A stretch of 64,000 nucleotides of DNA, from assembly GCA_019358855.1 (NCBI GenBank), contig JAHHII010000003.1:1-64000 (forward strand). Reading direction: 5' to 3'. Both the position numbers and the translations under genes were made by a program. Below the pieces are notes generated by a model. The model was not told the origin of the DNA. It searched no databases and was given only the letters and a program-made list of their open reading frames with translations. This document shows, in pieces, positions 17,562 to 26,882 of this stretch. Source of the stretch: Timaviella obliquedivisa GSE-PSE-MK23-08B. GTDB taxonomy: Bacteria; Cyanobacteriota; Cyanobacteriia; Elainellales; Elainellaceae. Position 1 is the first letter of the stretch. Every line of letters starts with the position of its first letter.

Positions 17562-18800
17562 CTAACTATTCAATAAACTTTCTTTTAACAAGAGCGCTGT
17601 AGTTTCGCCCATCTCATAGTCTCCTGACGATTTAGGCTTCGGGTCTTTTAGCGTCAGGTATTTTTGTACCACTGCCAGCAACTTATCCGCTTCGACAGGC
17701 TTTGCCAAATAATCTGAAGCCCCAACCATTTTTGCCCGCACGCGATCGACAATGCCGTCTTTTCCCGTCAAAATGACGATAGGAATGTCCTTAAGTACCG
17801 AAACTCGCCGAACTTGAACACAAATTTCATACCCATTTGCAACAGGCATCATTAGGTCTAAAAAAATTAAGTTTGGCTTTAGTTCAATTAACGCCGGTAA
17901 CGCTTGCATTGAATCTTGAATGCTTGTAAATCGATAGCCTGCCGGAGTCAAGATTTGATGGACTGCCTGACAGACTTGAAAACTGTCATCAATGCAGACA
18001 ATTAATGGCTGATGGGTGGAAACGCGCCTTGGAGTTGGAGGAGCAGCGACTGCCATTTCTTCTTGAAGCTCAGGTAGCGTAATGTCGGGAATACCTTGAA
18101 AGCCAATCAGTCCGCGATGAATGTATGGGAGAAGCGATCGCGCGACTGTAAGCGGATTTTGCTTAATTAAGGTAGCAATATCTCGTAGAGTCGAAGAACC
18201 ATTGACTAACGACTTTAGGGTTTTATAAGTGCTGGGAGAGGTTTGCTCTTGTAACTCGTTTGTCCGTCGCAGCACAGGCGCAAAATTAGGTGAATAAGGT
18301 GCCAAGTTGGCGTTGCGCCAAGTTTCCCAGGTTAGCTGTGCCCGCAACAGAATTTGCTCAGCGTTAATCAAGGTCAATGGATCACCAATGGTTTCTGAAT
18401 TCTCAGAAACGTAGGTCAGATGACTGACCTCGTCAATTCCTTGAAGAATGTCAAACAAGACTTCGTTAACGCTGTGCTGAATGAGCATCACCGCTTGTTC
18501 TAAGCGAATGCGCTGCCGTTTGATGAGTACCGTGAGCACTAAGTATTCCCAAATGCGCGAAGTCTCTGCTTCACGCAACCGAACTCCTGTTGGGCAAATC
18601 TCCGGACAAAACTGTGACAAACTTCGATACCATCGTCGGAAACGGTGCACTCCGCCTGTTGCCCACACCAAACGACCCAGTTGAAAATATAAGCTCCAGC
18701 ATTCTCCTTTCGCCAACTGCAAATCGACTCTACCCGTATAGTGAGAGCGATGATTGACTTGAAATTGATGAACCAACTGGTCAACCGTCAAACGTTCCAT
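17562..18800 (-). CDS. PatA/PixG-type response regulator
   Basis: The 412-aa protein has an N-terminal DUF4388/PatA-type domain (starting ERLTVDQLVHQFQ, with GECWSLYFQLGRLVWA) and a C-terminal CheY-like receiver. The receiver has the acidic pair in VCIDDSFQV, the phosphoacceptor D315 in FLDLMMP, the Thr in VILTGKDG and the Lys in LAKPVEAD. Proteins of this build act at the head of cyanobacterial chemotaxis-like gene clusters for phototaxis, pili or heterocyst patterning. Here only an Hpt gene follows; no CheW, MCP or full CheA is in view. The output mechanism is unknown. Confidence 0.86.
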   Translation of the reverse strand: MERLTVDQLVHQFQVNHRSHYTGRVDLQLAKGECWSLYFQLGRLVWATGGVHRFRRWYRSLSQFCPEICPTGVRLREAETSRIWEYLVLTVLIKRQRIRLEQAVMLIQHSVNEVLFDILQGIDEVSHLTYVSENSETIGDPLTLINAEQILLRAQLTWETWRNANLAPYSPNFAPVLRRTNELQEQTSPSTYKTLKSLVNGSSTLRDIATLIKQNPLTVARSLLPYIHRGLIGFQGIPDITLPELQEEMAVAAPPTPRRVSTHQPLIVCIDDSFQVCQAVHQILTPAGYRFTSIQDSMQALPALIELKPNLIFLDLMMPVANGYEICVQVRRVSVLKDIPIVILTGKDGIVDRVRAKMVGASDYLAKPVEADKLLAVVQKYLTLKDPKPKSSGDYEMGETTALLLKESLLNS

Positions 18801-18945
18801 AGTCTGTGCTCGATTGGCGAATATAATGTCAGGAATGCTGATCCTGACAGACTTTCCATAGGGCTAGGATTCCCATCCTAGGTGATGACTTCACTATGGA
18901 TTAAGAACTTATCAGGGATAGAGAAAACGACGAGGGCAAATTTTT

Positions 18946-19968
18946 CTAAAGGAATACTGTGAAATCTTGCCCCAAGAATAGTGCTCGCTCAGCCTGTCGT
19001 CGGCGCGTCAAACCAGGCAGTTCTTGACCGCCGCCTTTGTTCCAGCGTAGCAGTTGATCTGCGGCTCCTAGGTAGTCTTTTTGATTAAGGAGTTTTAGCA
19101 AGGTTGACTTGACAAAATCTGTTTCTCCAATGTTATAGATAAAAGAAACTAGGGCTGAGAATTGATCGGCGGTGACAGGAACTTTAATAGCGTTGGCGAT
19201 CGCTGCTTCAAAGGTCGCCAAATCTCTTTTCAAAAACGCTTCTGCTTCTGCTTGCGAAATCCGCATCCCTGGCACTACTCCTGAGGTAGTGCCATAGCCA
19301 ATTGTCCAAATCCCAACTGCATCTAAATACGCCTCTAACCGCAATCCTTCCATCGACTTCAGGAGGCGCAGTCCATTTGCATTAATTTTTCCAGTACTGG
19401 TAGTTAGGGAACTGGCTGAAGAAATCACTTGTCCGTTGCGCAAGATCTGTACCATAGGTTGATAAACATACCAGGTGTTACGCCCTTTGAACGCCAGTTG
19501 TTTACCTTGCCGATCTAGTCCCAGTGTGACTTTAATATGATCATCTTTAACCAGTTCGTAACTCGATAGGGCAATCAGGCTACCCGCATCAACGAACTGT
19601 TTTTGCTCATTGGGCAACAGAGAGCTTTGAACGGTACTGAGCTTAAACCACGTATCTATTAAAACCTTCAGTGCGTAGGTTGAACTGGAAACAAATTTAG
19701 CGATCGCAATGACTTGCCCATCTCGCAAAACTTGCACGGTTGGACGATAGACATACCAAGTATTACGTCCTTTAAAAAAAACTTGCCGACCTTGCGGATC
19801 TTGCCCAAATGCTATGCGGATATGGTCTGCTCCAACTGCCTCGAAATTGGCGATCGGTAGCACCGCACCGGCACTAATATATTGCTTTTGCTCATCTGGT
19901 AATTTTGAACCCTGGTCCGTGCTGAGCTTTAGCCAGGTATCCAACATAATTTTGAGAGAATAAGCCAC
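18946..19968 (-). CDS. Endolysin-like GH24 lysozyme with two N-terminal SH3-like repeats
   Basis: The 340-aa protein has two tandem modules of about 85 aa. Each starts with a SLKIMLDTWLKLST-like stretch and includes a GRNTWYVYxPxVQxLRxGQV end. A phage T4-type (GH24) muramidase domain follows from about residue 195. The catalytic Glu is E207 in KSMEGL, and VGIWTIGYGTTSG carries the active-site Asp/Thr region. FSALVSFIYNIG and LPGLTRRRQAE are also diagnostic. GH24 enzymes cleave peptidoglycan. No signal peptide is visible and no other phage genes flank it, so it may be a domesticated endolysin or a cell-wall enzyme exported by another route. The repeats probably bind cell wall. Confidence 0.85.
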   Translation of the reverse strand: MAYSLKIMLDTWLKLSTDQGSKLPDEQKQYISAGAVLPIANFEAVGADHIRIAFGQDPQGRQVFFKGRNTWYVYRPTVQVLRDGQVIAIAKFVSSSTYALKVLIDTWFKLSTVQSSLLPNEQKQFVDAGSLIALSSYELVKDDHIKVTLGLDRQGKQLAFKGRNTWYVYQPMVQILRNGQVISSASSLTTSTGKINANGLRLLKSMEGLRLEAYLDAVGIWTIGYGTTSGVVPGMRISQAEAEAFLKRDLATFEAAIANAIKVPVTADQFSALVSFIYNIGETDFVKSTLLKLLNQKDYLGAADQLLRWNKGGGQELPGLTRRRQAERALFLGQDFTVFL

Positions 19969-20274
19969 GGTGTCTGCCCCTTAATTTTATCCAACGCTAT
20001 TTGCCGAATGTGCTGAGTTTCAGGCTTTGCTGGAGGATACCTTTAGGAAACAATCTCGATCTGCATTCCCAGTCGCATCGATCGCAGCGCAACAGGTTTC
20101 TCAGAAACTTTGCATCATAGGCGCATCTTTGAGGATACCTAGCTTTACTTCTCCGTTGTACGAGTAATTATACGGGTTGAATTATTTTGTCCTGATCGAA
20201 TGATTCAGCCTGCGTAACTCTAGTTAAGAATACTCAGACCGCACCTTTCAGGTTATTGCCAGGTCATTATCACT
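19969..20274. other. Intergenic region between divergent genes
   Basis: This 306-nt stretch separates the leftward lysozyme gene from the rightward secreted-protein cluster and must hold both promoters. I see no RNA gene, repeat or clear operator. Confidence 0.5.
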
Positions 20275-21573
20275 ATGCGTGTTTCAACTGTTACTCTCTG
20301 TACTCTAACCGCAATCGCTACTGGGGATTTAACTCAAAAAGCGATCGCGACTCCTGCTCCACCTGTCTCATCTACGACTGAAGATTTAGCGGCATTGCCT
20401 GAAGCTTTGTCCACTGATGTCATTATTACTTCTACTGCGCCTACCGAGTCTATCGTGGTAGAACCCTTTACTAGCGCTAAAGTTCCCGATCTCGTCAATG
20501 CTGTTTTTAGAGTGGCTTCTGAGCCAGCGTTAGCAGACCAGAGTGGAGTAGCGATCGCCCCAAATGCTGAACCGTCTGTTGCTGAACCGTTTATTGCTGA
20601 ATCGACTTTTATACCAGTAGCAGAACTCATTACAGTCAATACCACACCTGAATCGACTTCAATTCCCGAAAGGCGCATTGAGTCTAGAATGCCTCTCGAA
20701 GCAGCACTTCCTGCTGTGCCCGAGTCAGTTACCGAACTCACTGCTCAAACGACTCCAAATGCACCTAGTCCTGTAACTCCAACACCTACCGAGCTAACTC
20801 CTGTCAACTCGGATGTTGATCCTACCGATTCGGAGATTGAAGAGTTGCAACGCCAGTTAAACGCAGTGCCCACCCTTCAAGATGAATTTGGCGATGAGTT
20901 TGGCAGTTCTCCAGCCATCACTATCTCTAATCCTAGTGGACGAGGTGCCGATCGCTTCACGGCTTTCCTCAATACAAGTTTTCAGTCGGACACGCGCTTT
21001 ACAGATAGCGCCGATGCCACATTGGGGGTAGGCATTGGCTTAGGCGATGCGCGGCGAGCCGTGGGGCTCCAGCTTTCCTACACTCTGGCAAGCTTTGGTA
21101 CCTTGGGTCGAGACCTTGGCACAGGTGGTTTTAACGCCAAACTTCATCGCCAGTTTCCTAATGGCTTGAGCGCTGCCTTGGGCTGGGAGGGCTTTGTCAC
21201 CCTTGGCGACGATGTAGATTTTGAAGACACCGTTTATGGAAGCGTCACCCAGCTTATTCGGACAACACCAAATATTAATAAGCCTCTCAGTCGCATTGCC
21301 TTAACCGCTGGAGTGGGCAACGGGCGCTTCCGTTCAGAAGATGATTTTAATGAAGGGGTTGATTCTTTCAGTGTGTTTGGGAGTGCTGCTGTCCGGATTG
21401 CTCGTCCTTTGAGCGTAATTGTGGAATGGACGGGACAAGACTTGGCGGCAGGGCTTTCGATTACGCCCATTCGCAACTTTCCTTTGGTCATTACTCCGGC
21501 ATTGCGAGACATTGCGGGTGCCGGAGACGGGGCGCGCTTTGTAATTGGTACGGGCGTTTCATTTCAGTTTTAG
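20275..21573 (+). CDS. Exported beta-strand-rich protein with Ser/Thr/Pro-rich N-terminal half
   Basis: The 432-aa protein has a weak export signal at the N-terminus (MRVSTVTLCTLTAIATG). About 170 residues of low complexity follow, rich in Thr, Ser, Pro, Glu and Val. From about residue 215 on, a domain of alternating Gly/aromatic strands (NTSFQSDTRF, LGVGIGLGDARRAVGLQLSY, GLSAALGWEGFVTLGDDV) ends with Phe (SFQF*), the mark of outer-membrane beta-barrels. An outer-membrane location is inferred from this. It is first of three genes for exported proteins, with the next start 16 nt downstream. Confidence 0.6.
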   Translation: MRVSTVTLCTLTAIATGDLTQKAIATPAPPVSSTTEDLAALPEALSTDVIITSTAPTESIVVEPFTSAKVPDLVNAVFRVASEPALADQSGVAIAPNAEPSVAEPFIAESTFIPVAELITVNTTPESTSIPERRIESRMPLEAALPAVPESVTELTAQTTPNAPSPVTPTPTELTPVNSDVDPTDSEIEELQRQLNAVPTLQDEFGDEFGSSPAITISNPSGRGADRFTAFLNTSFQSDTRFTDSADATLGVGIGLGDARRAVGLQLSYTLASFGTLGRDLGTGGFNAKLHRQFPNGLSAALGWEGFVTLGDDVDFEDTVYGSVTQLIRTTPNINKPLSRIALTAGVGNGRFRSEDDFNEGVDSFSVFGSAAVRIARPLSVIVEWTGQDLAAGLSITPIRNFPLVITPALRDIAGAGDGARFVIGTGVSFQF

Positions 21574-21588
21574 GAGGAGGAAAAAGTG

Positions 21589-22044
21589 ATGATACAAGCG
21601 ATGCAAAAAATGAGTGGTAGAAAGTTGGGCGGGCTGATCATTGGCGGGTGCCTTAGCCTAGTGCCTTTAGTATTATTGCCAGGGGCGATCGCCCAAGATC
21701 TCCCTGGCGGCAACGCCTCCGATAACTCTGGCACGACCGTTACAGAACCTGCAATTCAAACCCGAGACGGCGATGGAAACTTTGTAGACCAAGATGTTCT
21801 AGATGCTGCCGAGCGCTTTTCGACACAGTTAGGCAATGCTCGGATTGCCTGTGCCGATTCTAGGGTAGCAGCAGTTAATTTACCGCGTCGCTTTGCCCGA
21901 GGCCCTGCCACCCAAACGGTCTGCGTCAGTCAGGAATGTCAAACATTACGGGTAGTTACTCAACAAGCTAAAGAATTTTTACAAAGCCTGGACGAAGCAC
22001 AACGCGATCGCCTTCGCCAAGTCCAAGCCCTGCAACTTTGGTAA
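21589..22044 (+). CDS. Small secreted protein (hypothetical)
   Basis: The product of about 151 aa has a Sec-type signal peptide: positive MSGRK, hydrophobic LGGLIIGGCLSLVPLVLLPG, cleavage after AIAQ. The mature part has three cysteines (IACADS, TVCVSQECQ) that could form disulfides. A strong ribosome site, AGGAGGAGG, sits 8-16 nt upstream of the ATG at 21589. A GTG three bases earlier is less likely. The gene follows the beta-barrel-like gene immediately and is surely in the same operon. No domain is recognised. Confidence 0.65.
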   Translation: MIQAMQKMSGRKLGGLIIGGCLSLVPLVLLPGAIAQDLPGGNASDNSGTTVTEPAIQTRDGDGNFVDQDVLDAAERFSTQLGNARIACADSRVAAVNLPRRFARGPATQTVCVSQECQTLRVVTQQAKEFLQSLDEAQRDRLRQVQALQLW

Positions 22045-22079
22045 GTCTCCCTTTGTCTTTTCATCCCCCCACAATTCCC

Positions 22080-22781
22080 ATGTTGACCTCCAAAAACTAT
22101 TCCCCTCTGCTTCAAAAAGCCTTTGTACTCGCCACCTTACTAAGCGGATTGTTCACTGCTCCAGCCCATGCCCAAGAACAATTTGATAGTAACGGCATTC
22201 AGTTTGATGTAGATACGGTTGTTGAGTTTGAGTTTTTAGAATCTCACGGCGCGTACCAATCGACCTTTGGCATCATTAATTTACAAACAGGCGAAAAAAC
22301 GCCTCTCATTCAAGAAATTAAACCTTCCGATACTCCCCAGAACACCGAAGTTCCCTCTAATTACCAAGACGATGTTGGCAGGGCTTCAGATTTTTTAGGT
22401 TCGGTGGGCAATACGGTGACTCAACCGTTGGCAGAATTTAACTTCAGAGCAAATACGCTTTACGCCTTTTACCTAGAATCTTTTCTCAACGGTAAATCAG
22501 AGGAGATTTTTTATTCGGTCGATAGCCGTAATCCTAATAATACGCAGCGCGTTAAGTTTGATAGTGCGATCGATCGCCTGGGCAATGGCGGTATCCTGCT
22601 GAACTGGGACGATACGGGTTCGCTATTAGTATCGACTCCTGAAGAAGATCGAGATTTTGATGACTTTTTGGTACGAGCAGGCGGCAATTTGGCTTGCGTT
22701 TATGACCAGGTCAGCAGTGCTGACTCTACTAACCTAGTGGCGGCAAATCCTCAGGGTTCCTGTGAAGCGCCTCAGAGCTAA
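22080..22781 (+). CDS. Secreted protein of unknown function
   Basis: The product of about 233 aa has a clear signal peptide (LLQKAFVLATLLSGLFTAPAHAQ). The mature part is acidic and probably beta-rich, with VEFEFLESHGAYQSTFGIINL and NWDDTGSLLVSTPEEDRDFDDFLVRA. Similar acidic, exported cyanobacterial proteins exist, but I recognise no named domain. The ATG at 22080 was chosen because it begins the signal peptide; a TTG at 22038 would overlap the previous gene and precede the signal with 14 unhelpful residues. It is third in the exported-protein cluster. Confidence 0.65.
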   Translation: MLTSKNYSPLLQKAFVLATLLSGLFTAPAHAQEQFDSNGIQFDVDTVVEFEFLESHGAYQSTFGIINLQTGEKTPLIQEIKPSDTPQNTEVPSNYQDDVGRASDFLGSVGNTVTQPLAEFNFRANTLYAFYLESFLNGKSEEIFYSVDSRNPNNTQRVKFDSAIDRLGNGGILLNWDDTGSLLVSTPEEDRDFDDFLVRAGGNLACVYDQVSSADSTNLVAANPQGSCEAPQS

Positions 22782-22890
22782 TCGATCTTCAGCCATTCAG
22801 ATCTAGTAATGCCTGTTTACCCATCAGGGGAATAGTGCGATCGCGTTTTGCCATCCATAATAGGGGCAAGAGTATTGCAAGATCAAAATA

Positions 22891-23877
22891 ATGGCAACTG
22901 ACTTTGTTCTATTTATTCACGGGGTCAATACGCGCCTTAGCCCTGAAAAGCCTAGCTATGCTCAGGGCTTAATGCAGCTTTTGACCCAGTTTGATGCCTC
23001 TGCCGCACCGCCACTGGTTATGAAAGAGCTAGATTGGTTTAAAGTCATGGAAGAGGCTGAAGCCCTTTTGCTCGACTGGCTCGATGAATCCGACCACTGG
23101 CGGCGCTCCTGGTTTCAAGATTTTCGACAACGGCAAATTATTCCTTTTACTGGAGATGCAGCCCTCTATATCAGCCGCTACATTGGCTCAGAAGTGGTGA
23201 CGATGTTGAGAAAGCAAGCTGAGGAAATTCTGAGAGCCTGCGACCCAGCAAGCGATCGCTTGCATTTAGTGGCGCACAGTTGGGGAACAGTCATTCTGTT
23301 CGATATTTTATTTGCTGGACGGTGGGACAACCCTGATATTCCAGGACATAACGATGCTCAAACCATTCGCCGTGCCATTTTTGGGCTAGGAGCAGACAAT
23401 GAAAAAAGACAAGGGATCAGAATTGCCAGCATCCATACTCTAGGTTCACCGATCGCCCTCGCCAATCTCATTAATTTGAAGCGAATTGAAATTGACACAG
23501 GTGAAGATTTAACTGAGAGAAAAATTCAGACCGTTTTTACCCACGACATTACCTTCGGCTTAGAGCAGCTGCTCACAGAACTCTACAATACTCATCAACA
23601 GCCGCTCCTATGGCGAAACTTTGCCCATGTCGGTGACCCGATCGCCTATCCTCTGGCAACCATTATTCCTAAGCTCATTAACCCCTCTGCATCAGATGGA
23701 AAATATCTCGATATTCGAGATGTTTCTACACGGGGCAGTGGCTGGTTGGAATGGTTAGCAAGCCCCTTCTACAAAACGTTCTTAGCTTTAATCAATGGCG
23801 GTAGTGCCCATAGCAGTTACTGGAAAAGTAAGCAGGTTGCTCAAGCTATTATTCAGAGCATTCGGAGCAATGTTTAG
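22891..23877 (+). CDS. Alpha/beta hydrolase-like protein
   Basis: The 328-aa protein begins with FVLFIHGVNTRLSPEKPSY, the oxyanion-hole strand of an alpha/beta hydrolase. The nucleophile elbow is LHLVAHSWGTVILFDIL (A-H-S-W-G). The C-terminal part has HVGDPIAYPLATI, a likely Asp site, and HSSYW, a likely His site. There is no signal peptide. The build resembles the hydrolase at 10575-11390, but the two are not close in sequence. The substrate is unknown. Confidence 0.75.
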   Translation: MATDFVLFIHGVNTRLSPEKPSYAQGLMQLLTQFDASAAPPLVMKELDWFKVMEEAEALLLDWLDESDHWRRSWFQDFRQRQIIPFTGDAALYISRYIGSEVVTMLRKQAEEILRACDPASDRLHLVAHSWGTVILFDILFAGRWDNPDIPGHNDAQTIRRAIFGLGADNEKRQGIRIASIHTLGSPIALANLINLKRIEIDTGEDLTERKIQTVFTHDITFGLEQLLTELYNTHQQPLLWRNFAHVGDPIAYPLATIIPKLINPSASDGKYLDIRDVSTRGSGWLEWLASPFYKTFLALINGGSAHSSYWKSKQVAQAIIQSIRSNV

Positions 23878-23893
23878 ACTAGCAGTAAACTAC

Positions 23894-23926
23894 AAAAAAG
23901 CAGGCTTCCTTGAGGAGAACCTGCTC
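23894..23926 (-). terminator. Rho-independent terminator of psbK
   Basis: On the minus strand AGCAGG and GCCTGCT pair around a loop of about 14 nt and are followed by a run of six T. It lies 23 nt after the psbK stop. Confidence 0.8.
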
Positions 23927-23948
23927 TTTGAAAAAGTTTTTTCTTAAC

Positions 23949-24086
23949 TTATCTAAAACCAACTGACGCTTGCCAAACAAAAGCCAGCAGTAAGAAAAAC
24001 ACAGGGATCACAGGTAGAACGTCTACCAGAGGATCAAAGATTGCGTAGGCTTCAGGTAATTTTGCTAATAGCATTGCCGCTTCCAT
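23949..24086 (-). CDS. psbK: Photosystem II reaction center protein K
   Basis: This 45-aa protein is a single-span thylakoid subunit of photosystem II near CP43 that stabilises the complex and its plastoquinone region. The frame on the minus strand has an N-terminal propeptide-like [14 protein letters not shown]. The highly conserved core then runs [17 protein letters not shown] with the membrane span [14 protein letters not shown] and a final Arg. Mature PsbK starts near the KLPEAYA segment. The gene stands alone, with its own terminator just downstream. Confidence 0.95.
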   Translation of the reverse strand: MEAAMLLAKLPEAYAIFDPLVDVLPVIPVFFLLLAFVWQASVGFR

Positions 24087-24163
24087 GTATAAATCTACCT
24101 CTTCAACACAGCTTGAGAATTGTCAAAGATCCTAACATGACTGGGGTTACAGAAGCTTATTAA

Positions 24164-24391
24164 TCAAGGCTTTTTCCTGGCTTTCCAGGTGCCGCCATAA
24201 CGATAGTTCAGATTGTCTTGGCTCATGCTAGGGAAGCAGCGATCGCACACAAAGAGCCATTGTTGAGACGCATCATACTGAACCCTATAGAGAACAGGGG
24301 CGGGACAGAGACAGCGATCGCACTTTTTCACCCGCTCTACTCGCATTGGTATTTCTTGTTGGTATTTCTTGCCCTTAGATTCAACAGCCAC
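24164..24391 (-). CDS. Small zinc-ribbon-like conserved protein
   Basis: The 75-aa basic protein has two CxxC knuckles, CDRCLCP and VCDRCFP, 25 residues apart, separated by VLYRVQYDASQQWLF. This is a probable zinc ribbon. The C-terminus is YRYGGTWKARKKP. Similar short proteins are widespread in cyanobacteria without a known function. A second in-frame ATG (MRVERVKKC) would shorten it by 15 residues. It lies 20 nt downstream of the PIN-TRAM gene on the same strand and may be co-transcribed. Confidence 0.7.
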   Translation of the reverse strand: MAVESKGKKYQQEIPMRVERVKKCDRCLCPAPVLYRVQYDASQQWLFVCDRCFPSMSQDNLNYRYGGTWKARKKP

Positions 24392-24411
24392 CTTATTAGC
24401 TTAGCAACCGC

Positions 24412-25491
24412 CTACGCCATCACCGAGGCTTCAGGACGGGCAAAAATCATTCGTCCTGCGGAGGTCTGTAGCGCTCCAGTCACCACAACTGTCACAGCAT
24501 CGCCAATCAAGGCACCGCCTTCTTCTACCACAACCATCGTGCCATCGTTCAAGTAGCCAACACCTTGAGCGGGCTCTTTTCCTTGCTTAAGAATTTTTAG
24601 GTCAAGCGAATCTCCAGGCAGATATGCCGGGCGCATTGCCTGAGCTAACTCATTAATATTTAAGACTGTTACCTTTTGTAAACTTGCAACTTTGTTGAGG
24701 TTGTAATCATTCGTTAGCAACATTCCGTTAATGTCTTGCGCTAAGCGAACCAGCTTAGCATCTACTGTTGCTACATCCTCGTAATCAGCCGGATGAATGG
24801 TAATGCGAGTTGGGAAAGCTTCTTGAATTTGATTCAAAATGTCTAAGCCTCTGCGTCCCCGGACTCGCTTCTGATCGTTAGAAGAATCGGCAACCTGCTG
24901 TAATTCTTGCAGCACAAAGCGTGGAATTAAAAGTTGACCTTCTAAAAAACCGGTCGCCAATAAATCCTGAATTCGTCCATCAATAATGCAGCTTGTATCT
25001 AAAATTTTTGTAGTTGTTGGCTTTAATGTGCCTTCCGCCATCAACATTGACTCAACGCTGTTGGGATTAATCAGCCGCAATAATGTTCGCCCATGCACAT
25101 CAGCTAAGTTTATTCCTGAGAAGGCAAATATAACGCTGCTTAATACTGCTGCCAAAGGTTTGATGAAGGCAAATTCTCGCGGAATGGGCAACAGAAAAAT
25201 TGGAGCCAGCATGAGGTTAGCAACCAGCAACCCTAGCACGAGTCCAACGGCACGGCTTAGCAGCATATCAACGGGCATTTCTCGGACTTGTCGCTCAATG
25301 CGGCGATAGCTAGTCTGGGCAACCAGCCCGATCGCCAGTCCCATTAAAGCTCCAAATCCTCCAGTGACTGTGCTTAAGCCCTCTAGGTTGCTGACTTGCT
25401 CTAAGGCACTGGTGGGCAAGAAATCGACGCTAAAAAAGCCAATTCCTCCGCCTGCTATGATGAATGAAATAATAATAATTGCGTCGAGCAT
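24412..25491 (-). CDS. PIN/TRAM domain membrane protein (YacL family)
   Basis: The 359-aa protein has four N-terminal membrane segments within about the first 140 residues. A PIN nuclease domain follows, with acidic residues in ILDTSCIIDGRI, VLQELQQVAD, TVDAKLVRLA and LLTNDYNLNKVA. A C-terminal TRAM RNA-binding domain follows (about 295-355, QGVGYLNDGTMVVVEEG). The family is widespread in bacteria and cyanobacteria as a membrane-tethered predicted RNase. All four PIN acidic positions seem present, so activity is plausible. The ATG at 25491 directly precedes the first membrane span. Confidence 0.9.
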   Translation of the reverse strand: MLDAIIIISFIIAGGGIGFFSVDFLPTSALEQVSNLEGLSTVTGGFGALMGLAIGLVAQTSYRRIERQVREMPVDMLLSRAVGLVLGLLVANLMLAPIFLLPIPREFAFIKPLAAVLSSVIFAFSGINLADVHGRTLLRLINPNSVESMLMAEGTLKPTTTKILDTSCIIDGRIQDLLATGFLEGQLLIPRFVLQELQQVADSSNDQKRVRGRRGLDILNQIQEAFPTRITIHPADYEDVATVDAKLVRLAQDINGMLLTNDYNLNKVASLQKVTVLNINELAQAMRPAYLPGDSLDLKILKQGKEPAQGVGYLNDGTMVVVEEGGALIGDAVTVVVTGALQTSAGRMIFARPEASVMA

Positions 25492-25628
25492 GACTTCAAT
25501 CCAACTGGATTACCGTGCAATGGTGGCGATTAGACCACTGCCGATCGAGGACAAGATTGCACAGCCTTATTATATATCTCAACCTTTGCATCTAAACGCT
25601 TTTGAGCTTTTCGAGTAATCCGCTGCCC

Positions 25629-26828
25629 ATGTCCCCTGTGTTTGACCCGCCTACAGCAGCGTACATTCATATTCCGTTTTGTCGGCGACGCTGCTTCTAT
25701 TGCGACTTTCCGATTTCGGTGGTGGGCGATCGCCCTCCCCTAAACTCCAGTTTTGGCTCTATTGCAGAATATGTCGAGATTTTATGTCGAGAGATTGCGA
25801 TCCCATCTCCTACCCAAAATTTTCCCCTCACCTCAGTTTTTTTTGGCGGCGGTACGCCCTCTCTACTCACCGTCGAGCAACTAACGCAAATTCTCAACAC
25901 GCTCGATCGCCACTTCAGCATTGCTACCAGCGCCGAAATTTCTATGGAGATTGATCCGGGCACCTTCGAGCTTGTCCATCTCCAGGGCTATCGCGCTGCT
26001 GGGGTCAATCGAGTCAGTTTAGGCGCTCAATCCTTTCATTCCGAAATCCTGCAAGCCTGCGGTAGAACCCATACTCCTGCCGAAATTTACGCTGCCGTTG
26101 AAATGATTCATCAGGTAAACTTACCCAACTTCAGCCTAGATCTGATTTCTGGACTGCCCCATTTAACCTTGGAGCGCTGGCAAGAATCTTTGGAAAAAGC
26201 GATCGCCCTCTCCCCCGCTCACTTATCAATCTATGACCTGACTATCGAACCCGGCACTTCTTTCGATCGCTGGTACAAACCGGGCGTTAGACCCTTGCCT
26301 ACCGATGAAATGACAGCGCAAATGTATCGGCTTGCCCAACAAACTTTAACAGCAGCAGGGTACGAGCATTATGAAATCTCTAACTATGGGCGATCGGGCT
26401 ACCAGTGTCATCACAATCGGGTGTACTGGGAAAACCGCTCCTACTATGGCTTTGGCATGGCAGCAGCCAGCTATGTCAAGGGTCAGCGGTTTGTGCGTCC
26501 GCGTAAACGCCGAGAATATTTTGAGTGGGTGGAAGAGTTAGAGAAAAATGGCGGGGCAATCGACTGTGCGGTGGTTTCTCCAGAAGAAATGCTGCTGGAT
26601 ACTCTAATGTTGGGGTTACGGTTAGCAGATGGACTGAGTGTTGAGAGAATGCGATCGTGCTTTGGATCTGTTTTATCAGCGAAAGTTTTAGAAGCTCTCC
26701 AGCCTTACTCAAAAGTTGAATGGGTCAAGATTGTAAATGTTCCAGAACAAAGAATTAGATTGATAGATCCAGAAGGTTTTTTATTTTCCAACGTTGTCCT
26801 GGCTACCCTATTTGAAAAACTTGGCTAA
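25629..26828 (+). CDS. hemW: Radical SAM heme chaperone HemW
   Basis: The product of about 399 aa binds a 4Fe-4S cluster through CRRRCFYCDF (C-x3-C-x2-C) just after AAYIHIPF. FFGGGTPSLL, the SAM-binding glycine motif, and RVSLGAQSFH and ISNYGRSGYQCHHNRVYW are typical of HemW. The protein is related to coproporphyrinogen dehydrogenase but has the four-His/Tyr pattern of the heme-trafficking HemW group. The ATG at 25629 matches the family start; a TTG at 25602 would add nine residues. Confidence 0.92.
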   Translation: MSPVFDPPTAAYIHIPFCRRRCFYCDFPISVVGDRPPLNSSFGSIAEYVEILCREIAIPSPTQNFPLTSVFFGGGTPSLLTVEQLTQILNTLDRHFSIATSAEISMEIDPGTFELVHLQGYRAAGVNRVSLGAQSFHSEILQACGRTHTPAEIYAAVEMIHQVNLPNFSLDLISGLPHLTLERWQESLEKAIALSPAHLSIYDLTIEPGTSFDRWYKPGVRPLPTDEMTAQMYRLAQQTLTAAGYEHYEISNYGRSGYQCHHNRVYWENRSYYGFGMAAASYVKGQRFVRPRKRREYFEWVEELEKNGGAIDCAVVSPEEMLLDTLMLGLRLADGLSVERMRSCFGSVLSAKVLEALQPYSKVEWVKIVNVPEQRIRLIDPEGFLFSNVVLATLFEKLG

Positions 26829-26882
26829 ACACCACCAACACGCTACCCCTCAAGATTTGATACTCTAACTCTATTCAGTCTC

